Below, piece after piece: positions 8,006 through 16,279 of a stretch of DNA of 64,000 bases. The translations under genes were made by a program, and so were the position numbers. Source of the stretch: BAIKAL-G1 sp943369525 (lineage in GTDB: Bacteria; Cyanobacteriota; Cyanobacteriia; PCC-6307; Cyanobiaceae); assembly GCA_943369525.1 (NCBI GenBank), contig CALRNL020000001.1:248001-312000 (forward strand), read 5' to 3'. How positions within the stretch are numbered: the stretch's first letter is position 1; every line of letters begins with the position of its first letter. The notes below the pieces were generated by a model that worked only from the letters and a program-made list of their open reading frames with translations, ran no database searches and was not told the DNA's origin.

Positions 8006-10012
8006 TTAGGAGGGTGCCAACCCATCCAGGCTGAGGCGGGGCTGCACCTGCAGGGCCGGATCCCTGGGCACGGGCAACAACTCCCGCAGTAGGCGGGCAT
8101 AGGTGATGTTGACGCCCACGGTGGCATTGAGGCGCTGCAACAGGCTGGTGACCAGTTGGCGTTGGGTATCGGAAAGATCCACCTCACTAGAGAGGCCGGT
8201 TTGATAGCGCAATTTCACATCGCGGAAGGCCTCCAGCGCCGCACTCACCCCCCGTCTAGCGGCCGCCAACTTCGCCAGGCTGGCCTCATGGTTGAAAAAG
8301 GCGGTTTCCAACCGCAGGCGGATGGCGTTGCGTTCGGCCGCATAGCTCTGGCTGCTGGCCGCTGCCCGACGGGCTAAGGCCTCGGCCTGGTTAGCGGTGT
8401 TGCCGCCATCAAAGAGGAGCCATTGCAGGGTCAAGCCCACCGACCAGTCGTAGCCGTTCTGGTTGAGCATGGGGATCACCGTGGCCCCGCAACAGCCGCC
8501 GCCACTGGCTGTGACATCGAAGGTGCTGGTGCTACTCGCGGAGACCCCCCCCGCAGCAAAGAGGGACAACTTGGGCAGTAGGCCAGCGGCGATGCCATCC
8601 CGCTGGCGCAGCAGGGCGTCCCGGGTGGCCAGGATCGTTTCGAGTTCCGGGTTGCCCCGGTAGGCGGCCAGCAGACTCTCCTCCAGGTTGAGGGGCCAGC
8701 GGGCCAGGGGCCGGATCGGATCGCGGGCCGCGGGGGTGATCTGGGGCGGGAGGTTCAGCAGCACCGCCAGCTGGCGCCGGGCCACGGCCCGATCGGCCAG
8801 GGACTGGATCAGGGTCTCCTGGTTGCTGGCGCTGATGGCATTGCGGCGCAGCCCATTGAGCCGGGGCACCAGCCCCGCCCGCTGCAGATCCAAGCTTTCG
8901 GCCAGGATCACCAGATCATTAGCCAGGGTGGCCTGGTTGATGCGCACCGTCTGGTCCGCCTGTTGCAGCTGGAAATAGGCCTCGCTCACCTGGAGCTGCA
9001 GGCTGCGCAACTGGGAGGCATAGCGGTTGCGGGCAGAGTCCAGCTGGGCCCGGGCCGCCTGCACCGCCGGAGTGCGGGCGAAGTCCACCAGGGAATAACT
9101 CAGCTGCAGGCCAGCACTGCCGCTGTTGCCATAGGAATTGAGGTAAGCGCCACCGCCCGTTGGCACGGCAAAGGCCCCAGACGGCATGGCGAAATTGGGT
9201 CCAAAGCCCAGGCCGGTGTTGCCAACCGGCGCGTAGAGGGAGGAGCCCGATTGGCCGCTGCTGCCGCTGGCGATGGCGCTGAGCGTGGGCCAATACGGAC
9301 CCTGGGAGGCCCTGAGCTGGGCTAGGGACGCGGCCACCTGCTCCCGTTGGGCCTGAAGCGTGGCGCTATTGGCAAAGGCAATTGCCAGGGCCTGCTCCAG
9401 CCCAAGGGATTGCACCGCGCCCGCCTGAAGACTGCCGGCACTGGGCAGGCTCAGGGGGGCTGCAGGCACGAGCTGGGCGGGATTCAGCTGGCTGCTGGCA
9501 GGCGCGTTGGCCTCTAGCAGCCGCTGGGGCATCGGCGGCATCGCCCGGGGATCCAGGGCAGGCCCCCCCGAAACGAACGGGATCAGGCCATCGAGGGCCC
9601 GCAATTGTTGATCCAGCTCCTGCCAACTGCGCTCCAGCCCAGCCGTGTCGGCCCAGGCGGACCGCGGGCTGGGCTGGACAACTGGCTTGGCTAAGGACTT
9701 GGTTAGGGACTGCGGTTGGGCAGGACCTTGCAAGGGCCCTTGGGCCCCCGGCCTGGCCTGGGCCCAGGCCAGGCCGGGGGCAAGGAACGCCGAAATGGCA
9801 AGCCAACCCAGGGATGCCTGGGGCCCAAGGCGGCGAGCAGCAGGGGCTCCAAGCGGCCAGCTTGATCTGGCCTGACTTGCTGCGTCAGGGCAGGGTCCAG
9901 CGAGGCTCGCTCCAAGGAGACTTCGATCTGCAGGCTTAGAGCCAGCAAGCAACCCCAAAGCCCCATCGCCCTGGCGCCATCGGCCCCGGCGCCAGCGGCC
10001 GACCCTGCCCAT
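8006..10012 (-). CDS. TolC-family outer-membrane efflux protein
   Basis: TolC-family proteins form trimeric outer-membrane channels that work with an inner-membrane pump and a periplasmic adaptor. Helical-barrel repeats are visible: LGLEQALAIAFANSATLQAQ opens the first, and LEESLLAAYRGNPELETILA opens the second. The C-terminal segment has the typical DLSDTQRQLVTSLLQRLNA. The signal peptide is not at the start of the open frame but near residues 67-86 (LGWLAISAFLAPGLAWAQA). The first 60 arginine-rich residues are therefore doubtful, and the true start may be a non-ATG codon further in. The hlyD-like gene starts 117 bases away on the opposite strand. A strong palindrome lies across the signal-peptide cleavage region. 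Confidence 0.85.
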   Translation of the reverse strand: MGRVGRWRRGRWRQGDGALGLLAGSKPADRSLLGASLAGPCPDAASQARSSWPLGAPAARRLGPQASLGWLAISAFLAPGLAWAQARPGAQGPLQGPAQPQSLTKSLAKPVVQPSPRSAWADTAGLERSWQELDQQLRALDGLIPFVSGGPALDPRAMPPMPQRLLEANAPASSQLNPAQLVPAAPLSLPSAGSLQAGAVQSLGLEQALAIAFANSATLQAQREQVAASLAQLRASQGPYWPTLSAIASGSSGQSGSSLYAPVGNTGLGFGPNFAMPSGAFAVPTGGGAYLNSYGNSGSAGLQLSYSLVDFARTPAVQAARAQLDSARNRYASQLRSLQLQVSEAYFQLQQADQTVRINQATLANDLVILAESLDLQRAGLVPRLNGLRRNAISASNQETLIQSLADRAVARRQLAVLLNLPPQITPAARDPIRPLARWPLNLEESLLAAYRGNPELETILATRDALLRQRDGIAAGLLPKLSLFAAGGVSASSTSTFDVTASGGGCCGATVIPMLNQNGYDWSVGLTLQWLLFDGGNTANQAEALARRAAASSQSYAAERNAIRLRLETAFFNHEASLAKLAAARRGVSAALEAFRDVKLRYQTGLSSEVDLSDTQRQLVTSLLQRLNATVGVNITYARLLRELLPVPRDPALQVQPRLSLDGLAPS
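9634..9677. repeat. 11-bp inverted repeat inside the tolC-like gene
   Basis: CCAGCCCAGCC at 9634-9644 is matched perfectly by GGCTGGGCTGG at 9667-9677, with 22 bases between. It lies about 70 bases from the 38-bp palindrome and, in the tolC-like mRNA, immediately downstream of it. Confidence 0.85.
9744..9781. repeat. 38-bp perfect palindrome inside the tolC-like gene
   Basis: The left arm CCCCCGGCCTGGCCTGGG (9745-9762) is followed without spacer by its exact reverse complement (9763-9780), and one further base pair (9744/9781) extends it to 38 bases. After a two-base bulge the pairing continues with four more base pairs. On the coding strand it spells the end of the signal peptide and the start of the mature TolC-like protein (APGLAWAQARPG). 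Confidence 0.9.
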
Positions 10013-10129
10013 GCTGCCCTTTCGCTGCGATCGCCCCAGTTTGCGGTATGGGCCTAGGCGGCGAGGGATTGGGTAGGGATGGGTTCGGTCCCGCTGACCC
10101 GGCCATAGCTAGGGGCACCCTGGTGGGCC

Positions 10130-11482
10130 ATGCTGGGGTTCATGGTGAGCCCCCCGAATCTGGAGCCCCGCCCCTGGCCCAAGCGCCAGCTCGATCGGCT
10201 GCAGCAGCGATGGCGCCAGTTCTCCGACCACGACCAGGTGGGGGTCTGCCTGGCAGCCGTGGGTACGGCCCTGGTGGGCTGGTCCCTGGCCTGGCAAATT
10301 CCCACCGAAGTGGCCGGACAGGGCGTCTTTCTCTACAGCGACAACGCCGCAATCCTGAATGCCCGCGCCGGTGGGCAGGTGATCAAAATCCACACCAAGC
10401 TCGGCGCACAAGTTAAAAAAGGGCAGGTCTTGATGCACCTTTACCTGCCCGTGCTAGCCCGCCAGCTGCAACAGGAAAAGGGCAATCTGGCCCAACTTCA
10501 ACGGATCAACCGAGACTTGGACCACCGCGATCGGCTGCAATTGCAAGCCGAAGCCACCAGCCGCGACACCGCCCTGGCCAAACTGGCCGATGACAGCAGT
10601 CGCTACCAGGGTTTGCAGTCGGTATACGCCTCGAAACTGCGCAACCTCGACTGGCTCAGCCAGCGCCAGGTGGTGGCCCCCCTCTCCAATGATGTGGTCT
10701 CCGCCCAACAGGCCTTAACCAGCACCAGCGTCAACCTCGATGACGTCAAGATCAACGCGAAAAAAGTCATTGCCAACTACCAGCAGGTGAAAGTCACCCT
10801 GGAAACGGCCGCCCAGCAGCGGCGCTATCAAATCGACGATCTCAAGCGCCAAATCCGGGTCACCGAGGCCAAAATCGCCTACGAAGGCCTGATCGAAGCC
10901 GACCGGGATGGCACGGTGCTCGATCTGCAGGTCACGGCGGGCCAGACCGTGGGTACGGGCCAGCGCCTGGGCACGATCGGCCGACCCGATGCCTCCGGCG
11001 CCAGCAAGCTGCCCCTGGAGGTGGTGGCCTATTTCAGCCCCGCCGATGCCCGGCGCCTGCCCCTGGGACTCCCGGTTGAGGTGGTGCCGCTCTGGAACCA
11101 GCGCGGTCGGTTCGGCGGCATCACCGGCAAGGTGACGCGGGTGTTGAGCCTGCCCGCCAGCGTCGATGACATCTCGACCACAATTGGTAACCCCCAGCTG
11201 GCCCAGGAGCTCACCAAGAATGGACCGGTGATGCGGGCCGACATCAGCCTGGACCGGGATTCGGCCAGCGTCGATGGCTACCGCTGGACCCTCTCGGGCG
11301 GCAGCGGCGTGTTTCCCGTGCGGGAAGGCCTGACGGCCGTCAGCCATGCCTACGTGGAGTGGCGCAGCCCGATCAGCTACTTGCTGCCTGGGGTGCGCTC
11401 CCTAACCGGGGGGTACCGCAGCCAGCGGATCGACCGCCAGTGGAACAAACCGTTTCTGCACCAGCCCGGCAACTTGCCCTAA
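10130..11482 (+). CDS. HlyD-family membrane fusion (adaptor) protein
   Basis: The product is 450 residues. One membrane helix near residues 38-55 (GVCLAAVGTALVGWSLAW) is followed by a lipoyl-like half motif (LNARAGGQVIKIHTKLGAQV, then KKGQVLMHL). A long helical hairpin of about 100-255 follows, then the second lipoyl half (EADRDGTVLDLQVTAGQTVG) and a beta-barrel ending in an EWRSPISYLLPGVRSL tail. This layout is that of periplasmic adaptors joining an inner-membrane exporter to TolC. The long barrel resembles HlyD proteins of bacteriocin-type exporters (NHLM/NHLP class), though no ABC partner is next to it. It is divergent from the tolC-like gene and is followed 42 bases later by a small membrane protein. 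The substrate is unknown. Confidence 0.85.
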   Translation: MLGFMVSPPNLEPRPWPKRQLDRLQQRWRQFSDHDQVGVCLAAVGTALVGWSLAWQIPTEVAGQGVFLYSDNAAILNARAGGQVIKIHTKLGAQVKKGQVLMHLYLPVLARQLQQEKGNLAQLQRINRDLDHRDRLQLQAEATSRDTALAKLADDSSRYQGLQSVYASKLRNLDWLSQRQVVAPLSNDVVSAQQALTSTSVNLDDVKINAKKVIANYQQVKVTLETAAQQRRYQIDDLKRQIRVTEAKIAYEGLIEADRDGTVLDLQVTAGQTVGTGQRLGTIGRPDASGASKLPLEVVAYFSPADARRLPLGLPVEVVPLWNQRGRFGGITGKVTRVLSLPASVDDISTTIGNPQLAQELTKNGPVMRADISLDRDSASVDGYRWTLSGGSGVFPVREGLTAVSHAYVEWRSPISYLLPGVRSLTGGYRSQRIDRQWNKPFLHQPGNLP

Positions 11483-11524
11483 GCCGGCCAATCCCCAATC
11501 CGGCCCATTCGCCCCTTCCCAACC

Positions 11525-11716
11525 ATGGCCCCCCGTCTGCCAACCCTCGCCAATCCCTTGCTGCGGCAGGAATTGCCCTGGCTGGCGAGCGAGCTGGTGT
11601 TGCTAATCATTCTCTGCAACGCCAATGCACCGGAATTGTGGTTTTGGTTAGTGGTGTTGCTAGTGATCCTGGGCTATCGCATCGAGCGCTGGTTCTCATC
11701 GCGAACTCCTAACTAG
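11525..11716 (+). CDS. Small two-helix membrane protein in the efflux region
   Basis: The product is 63 residues. After a short polar start it is almost entirely hydrophobic, with two helices (SELVLLIILCNANA and LWFWLVVLLVILGYRI) ending in a basic tail. Small two-helix partners (AaeX/DUF1656) accompany HlyD and FUSC proteins in aromatic-acid efflux systems. Position and topology make this a plausible counterpart, but I see no specific sequence match. It lies 42 bases downstream of the hlyD-like gene on the same strand, probably in one transcript, and converges on the FUSC gene. Confidence 0.55.
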   Translation: MAPRLPTLANPLLRQELPWLASELVLLIILCNANAPELWFWLVVLLVILGYRIERWFSSRTPN

Positions 11717-11754
11717 GCCTGGCGCCAATCAAGGGGCAGCGCTTCGCGCTGGTC

Positions 11755-12924
11755 CTAGGGGCTGCCCAGCCGGCCCCAGTCCCGTTCCATCGAGTCGATC
11801 GCCCGGTAGCTCTGGCGACAGAGAAAGGCCCGGCGGGCCAGATGTTGCAAGCGCTCCGCGCTAATGGCATCGAGGCTGCTGTCCTGGAGCAGGCCGAATG
11901 CCTGCTCCCAACTGGCTGGAATCGCTGCCGGTTGGGGTGGGGGCGGCAGGTCAACCGGCTGCTCCAGGCAGAGGATCCACTGGCCGAGGCGTCTGGCGCA
12001 GTGGCGCAGCATCTCCGCTTCGGCCTGGTGCAGGGCCAGCAGGGCGGCCAGCTCCTGGTGCGGAGCCGGTTGGCGGGCCAGGCCGTCGATGCTGCCGATC
12101 AGCAGGGAGCCGGTGCGATCGAGCTGACGCAGGAAGCGATAGAGGGGGTGGAGCTGGGGGTTGGTGCCCAGTTCATTGGCCACCTCCGGCAGCAAGCGCC
12201 GCAACTGCAGGAGTTTTTGGCGTCGCTGCAGCGAAAGCTGGTCCGTACGAAACCCGGGCCGTGCCAGGGGCGCCAGCGACCCCACGGTGGGGACAGGCTT
12301 GTCTTGGCGAATCGGACTGCCGATGGGGAGAACGTTGCCCTGGGGACCAGGGCCCACCTGGCCAGGCTGGGGATCGAGCCGTTGGGCCTCCTGCTCCAGA
12401 TCGCCCGCCAAACCCGCCAACAGGGAGCGCCAAAGGCTCCGGGAGCTGGTAATCGCCAGCGAAGGCCAAAACAGGCGCAGGCTGGCCATCGCCACCAGGA
12501 TCCCCAGGCAGGTCCAGAAGAGCCGCAGGGGAATCCAACTGCCGAGCTGGTCGTTGTGCACCAGCCAGCCCATGATCACGATGAAGCTGCCGACCTTGTA
12601 GCCCTTAATCCCCAACCAGCCGCCCAACAAGCGCAGCAGGCTCAGGGCCACGGCGATCGCCAGGGGGAAGGGCCAGCCCTGCATCGGCCCGTAGCCCACC
12701 ACCACCACCGCCCCACCGAGCAGGGTGCCGGCGATCCGTTGCCGCGCCATGGACAAGGAGCTGCCGTAGGTGCCGGTGCACACGGCCAAAACCGCCTGGG
12801 GCAGGTACACACCAAAGGCCAGGGGTGTGATCGCGGTCAAACCGGTGGCCAGGCCCGCGGTGATGGCCAAACGCAGATCGGAACGGGTGATCATCATGGG
12901 GCTGAAGGCCTTGGGGAGGGACAC
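11755..12924 (-). CDS. FUSC-family inner-membrane transporter, second half-size protein
   Basis: The product is 389 residues. The N-terminal 170 residues form a bundle of about six membrane helices starting SDLRLAITAGLATGLTAITP, with the glycine-rich RIAGTLLGGAVVVVGYG typical of FUSC (aromatic-acid exporter/fusaric-acid resistance) proteins. The rest is a soluble helical domain rich in leucine and glutamine. Full FUSC exporters of the AaeB type have two such halves in one chain of roughly 650-700 residues, whereas this gene and its upstream neighbour each encode one. It overlaps that neighbour by 31 bases, which points to coupled translation and probably a heteromeric pump. Confidence 0.8.
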   Translation of the reverse strand: MSLPKAFSPMMITRSDLRLAITAGLATGLTAITPLAFGVYLPQAVLAVCTGTYGSSLSMARQRIAGTLLGGAVVVVGYGPMQGWPFPLAIAVALSLLRLLGGWLGIKGYKVGSFIVIMGWLVHNDQLGSWIPLRLFWTCLGILVAMASLRLFWPSLAITSSRSLWRSLLAGLAGDLEQEAQRLDPQPGQVGPGPQGNVLPIGSPIRQDKPVPTVGSLAPLARPGFRTDQLSLQRRQKLLQLRRLLPEVANELGTNPQLHPLYRFLRQLDRTGSLLIGSIDGLARQPAPHQELAALLALHQAEAEMLRHCARRLGQWILCLEQPVDLPPPPQPAAIPASWEQAFGLLQDSSLDAISAERLQHLARRAFLCRQSYRAIDSMERDWGRLGSP

Positions 12925-14084
12925 CCTGAGGCAACGGCCGGGGCTGGAAGTCCTGGCCGCTGGGACCTGGACTTCGGCTTAGCCATTTCCAAGGCGGCGC
13001 CGCTGGAGTCGATCAGATTGAGGCTGCGCAGGCTGGCCAGCAGGGGGCGCAGTTCCTCGCCAATCGCCAACATCAACAGCTGGGGCAGGGCCAGCTGGCC
13101 CGCCAGGCGGCGCCAGGCGACCGCCTCGCAGGGATCGCCCTCGAGGCCATAAGCCAACCCCGGGCCAACCGAGCCCGACTGCCGCCCCGAACGAAGGCCG
13201 CCCTCCAGGCCCTGTCCCAGGCTGACCAAGCTGGCGTAAAAGGGGTCCCACCCGCGGGTACCTGTCCCTGGGGCCTCGCTTGGCTCCCCAGGCCAGGACT
13301 CGGGCAGGAGCTGCAGCAACCGTTCCCATTGGATCCAATGGTGTTGGAGGTGTTGCCAGAGCAGCTGGCGCTGGGGCCAGTGCTGGCGGCGCAGTAGCCG
13401 GCCCTGGGGGCCATGGAGTTCCTGCTGGAGCAAGCTCTCCAGTTCCACAATTTGGACCGTGAGCTGGGCCGGGGCCAGGGGCTCGGGCCTGATTGCTTGG
13501 CCAGCTAGCCAGCGCTGGTAGGCCGCCACCTGGGCGGCCATCTGTCTCCTCATCTCCAAGGGAATCGCCTTCAGGCGGGCGCCCTGATTGCGGGGCCAGA
13601 GCAGCAAGCCCACGGCCAGGGCCACCACAGAGCCGAGCAAGGTATCCAGGCTGCGGTTGAAGACGTAGTCCCAGTTGAGTTCCGCGTGGCCTGGAATCAT
13701 CAGGAACATCAGGCTCACCAAGGTGGCCACCCCACTGGCCGATTGCCAGCCGGCCAGCCTGAGCACCGGCAGGATCAACAAAAATGACACCATCACCCCG
13801 ATCCAACCGGAGAGGATCGTGTGCACCAGAAAGGTAATCAGGCCGCCAGCGATGGTGCCGAATAACCGGGCGGCAGCGGACTGCACGGTTTGGGCGTCGT
13901 TGTCATCGACAACAAACACCACCGCCATCAGCGAATACCAGACATAGGCAATCCGCTCACACCAGATGGCGATGGCCGCCGTCAGAAAGACGGCGATGCC
14001 GATCTTGAGGGCGCTACGGAGCAGCAGGGAATTCAGCACGAATTTGCCCTGGAACGGGCTGGGGCCATCGGAGCAGGCCCCCAT
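12894..14084 (-). CDS. FUSC-family inner-membrane transporter, first half-size protein
   Basis: The product is 396 residues. Six hydrophobic segments occupy the first 170 residues (LLLRSALKIGIAVFLTAAIA, then SLMAVVFVVDDNDAQTVQSA and RLFGTIAGGLITFLVHTILS), followed by a long soluble helical domain. The DNDAQTVQSAAARLFGTIAGG segment is the typical FUSC motif region. Such proteins export aromatic acids or related toxic organic anions across the inner membrane. The overlap with the next gene, plus the HlyD-like and TolC-like genes nearby, suggests a tripartite efflux system of the aaeAB kind, although the gene orientations differ from those operons. Confidence 0.8.
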   Translation of the reverse strand: MGACSDGPSPFQGKFVLNSLLLRSALKIGIAVFLTAAIAIWCERIAYVWYSLMAVVFVVDDNDAQTVQSAAARLFGTIAGGLITFLVHTILSGWIGVMVSFLLILPVLRLAGWQSASGVATLVSLMFLMIPGHAELNWDYVFNRSLDTLLGSVVALAVGLLLWPRNQGARLKAIPLEMRRQMAAQVAAYQRWLAGQAIRPEPLAPAQLTVQIVELESLLQQELHGPQGRLLRRQHWPQRQLLWQHLQHHWIQWERLLQLLPESWPGEPSEAPGTGTRGWDPFYASLVSLGQGLEGGLRSGRQSGSVGPGLAYGLEGDPCEAVAWRRLAGQLALPQLLMLAIGEELRPLLASLRSLNLIDSSGAALEMAKPKSRSQRPGLPAPAVASGCPSPRPSAP

Positions 14085-14252
14085 CTAAGGGGAAATCGGG
14101 TTCAATGGGTTGCCAATCCGCCCAGCTGGGAGCTGGGGAGCCGGGGCGGGGCAGCCAATGGCTACCAAGTCCAGGCTCCTAGGGCCAGACGATGAAGCCC
14201 TGGCTCCAAGCCGGCGGTGCAGGACCCGCTCTCGGGACAACTGCTGCAGAGA

Positions 14253-14507
14253 TCAGGGGCGCTCGGGGGCTCCAAAGGCATGCATCAGGGCATCGCCCCA
14301 GCTATTGATCCCCTCCAGGGTGGAGTCATCGGCGCGGTGGACAGCCTGGGCGTGCTCGCGGAGCAGGCTGGCCTTGGTGAACTGGTGACCGCGGCTGGCG
14401 GCTAGGGCCACCACCTCATTGGCACTGGTCGCTCCCTTCACGTGGGCCTGCAAGTCGCTATCGGCATGGACCAGGGCAGCAAAGGCTTGGATGGCATCGA
14501 TAGACAC
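14253..14507 (-). CDS. Nif11-like peptide (RiPP-leader-like domain)
   Basis: The GTG at 14507 gives 84 residues beginning MSIDAIQAFAALVHADSDLQ. Then come SANEVVALAASRGHQFTKAS and a short tail. This is the layout of the Nif11 domain: a helix with AxxAFxxxxxxDxxLQ, then VxxAxxxGxxF. Nif11 domains are found in small nitrogen-regulated proteins and as leader peptides of ribosomally made peptides in marine cyanobacteria. No Gly-Gly cleavage site or cysteine-rich core is visible here, so a precursor role is uncertain. An open frame continues 39 codons upstream of the GTG but has no family character. It lies 168 bases upstream of the FUSC pair on the same strand. Confidence 0.7.
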   Translation of the reverse strand: MSIDAIQAFAALVHADSDLQAHVKGATSANEVVALAASRGHQFTKASLLREHAQAVHRADDSTLEGINSWGDALMHAFGAPERP

Positions 14508-14711
14508 GGCAAATAGGGCAGCAAATCTCACCCTAATTGGCACGTTCAACCCGGGTCCAGGCAGCGCCAGGCCTGGCCCGCATCCCAAAGGCGCCGGTGG
14601 TCCTGTGACGATCCCCCCACCCAAGCGCGCTGGCGACGATTAAAAGCCTGCTGACGGGGAGAAACCAGATACCTTGACGGGGGTCCAGAAACAATCGCAA
14701 ACGCAATCGCA

Positions 14712-16253
14712 ATGGCAGTGGAACGGTTCTTCCTGGAGTTGAACCCCCCGGACGGGGAGCTGGGCTCCCGTCCCCATGTGGTTGTGGTGGGGGGCGGCTT
14801 TGCCGGCCTCAAGGCGGTCCAGGCCCTGGCAGGCCAGCCCGTGCGCGTCACCCTGATCGACAAACGCAATTTCAACCTGTTCCAGCCCCTGCTTTATCAG
14901 GTGGCCACCGGCCTGGTATCCGAGGCGGACATAGCCTCGCCCCTACGCCTGCTGGTGGGCCAGGCCGCCAACGTGCAGGTGCTGCTGGGCGAAGTGGTGG
15001 ACATCGACCCCCACGCCCAGGAGGTGGTCTTCAACGACCGCCGCTATCGCTACGACCACCTGATCCTGGCCACGGGGTCGGGCAGTACCTACTTCGGCCA
15101 CGAGGAATGGCGGCCCCTAGCGCCGCCCATGAAGATCCTCGAGCACGCCGATGAGATCCGCCGACGAGTGTTGATGGCCCTGGAGGAGGCTGAACAAACC
15201 CCCGACCTGGTGCGCCGCAAGGTCCTACAGACCGCCGTCGTGGTGGGCGGTGGGCCCTCCGGCTGTGAACTGGCCGGCTCCCTGATCGAGTTGATGCGCC
15301 ATGTCCTGGAGCGCGATTTCAAACAACTCGACATCGCCGATTGCCGGGTCATCCTGGTGGATCCCGGCGATCGGGTGCTGCGGGCCATGCATCCCAGCCT
15401 CTCGGCGGCCGCCGGTAACCACCTGCGCGACAGCGGGGTGGAGTTGCTGTTTGGGGGCCGGGTCCAATCGATTGAACCGGGCCGGATCACGGTGAAAACC
15501 GAGGAGGGCGACCGGGTACTGGAGGCGGCCACGATTGGCTGGACCGCAGGTGTTAGGCCGTCGCACCTCGGCAAGTTGTTAGCCGAGCGCAGTGGCTGCC
15601 CCCTCGACCGCAGCGGCCGGGTGGTGGTGCAGCCCGATTTCTCGATCCCCTCGTTGCCCACGATCCGCGTGGTCGGTGACCTAGCCAACTACAGCCATAC
15701 GGCGGATGCCAAACCCCTGCCGGGCATGGCCGGGCCGGCGGTGCAAATGGGCACCTGGGTGGCGAAAGACATCCTGGCGGCAATCAGCGGCACCACCCAT
15801 AAACCCTTCCGCTGGTTTGATATCGGCAGCATGGCCGTGGTCGGCCCCCTCTATGCCGTGGCCGACCTGCGGGGTCTACGGGTCAGTGGGCTACTGGGCT
15901 GGCTGCTTTGGGGGGTGGCCCACCTGGCCTTCATGCCAGACAAGGAAAACAGGCTCACCTTGCTGACCAAATGGCTCTGGCAGATCGCCACCCGCGAGCA
16001 TGCCTCCCTACTGATCACGGGACATCCAGACCAGCACATGGGTGTGGAGGTGGGCCTGGAGCGGGCGGAACGCTTCGTTGACCCATCAGCGACACCTTCG
16101 AAACCATCCTCCACAACGTCTGACGCCGTGGCATCGTCAAAAACGGGGGGTTTGACTGAACATGGGCCAGCAGCAGAAACCGAGCCCATGGCTGAATCCA
16201 GACGTCCAGGGGTTACCGGAACAACTGGCTCGGTTCAATCAGGTCAATCCTGA
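14712..16253 (+). CDS. Type II NADH dehydrogenase (NDH-2)
   Basis: NDH-2 transfers electrons from NAD(P)H to quinone through FAD without pumping protons. The 513-residue product has two dinucleotide-binding folds: HVVVVGGGFAGLKAVQAL near the start for FAD and TAVVVGGGPSGCELAGSL near residue 180 for NAD(P)H. It also has FNLFQPLLYQVATG, typical of NDH-2, and a C-terminal region with hydrophobic helices (SGLLGWLLWGVAHLAFMP) likely to bind the membrane. The last 60 residues are low-complexity (Ser/Thr/Pro-rich). The product should feed electrons into the plastoquinone pool of the thylakoid or plasma membrane. Confidence 0.92.
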   Translation: MAVERFFLELNPPDGELGSRPHVVVVGGGFAGLKAVQALAGQPVRVTLIDKRNFNLFQPLLYQVATGLVSEADIASPLRLLVGQAANVQVLLGEVVDIDPHAQEVVFNDRRYRYDHLILATGSGSTYFGHEEWRPLAPPMKILEHADEIRRRVLMALEEAEQTPDLVRRKVLQTAVVVGGGPSGCELAGSLIELMRHVLERDFKQLDIADCRVILVDPGDRVLRAMHPSLSAAAGNHLRDSGVELLFGGRVQSIEPGRITVKTEEGDRVLEAATIGWTAGVRPSHLGKLLAERSGCPLDRSGRVVVQPDFSIPSLPTIRVVGDLANYSHTADAKPLPGMAGPAVQMGTWVAKDILAAISGTTHKPFRWFDIGSMAVVGPLYAVADLRGLRVSGLLGWLLWGVAHLAFMPDKENRLTLLTKWLWQIATREHASLLITGHPDQHMGVEVGLERAERFVDPSATPSKPSSTTSDAVASSKTGGLTEHGPAAETEPMAESRRPGVTGTTGSVQSGQS

Positions 16254-16279
16254 AGGGAGATGGGCACTCCCAGACCACA

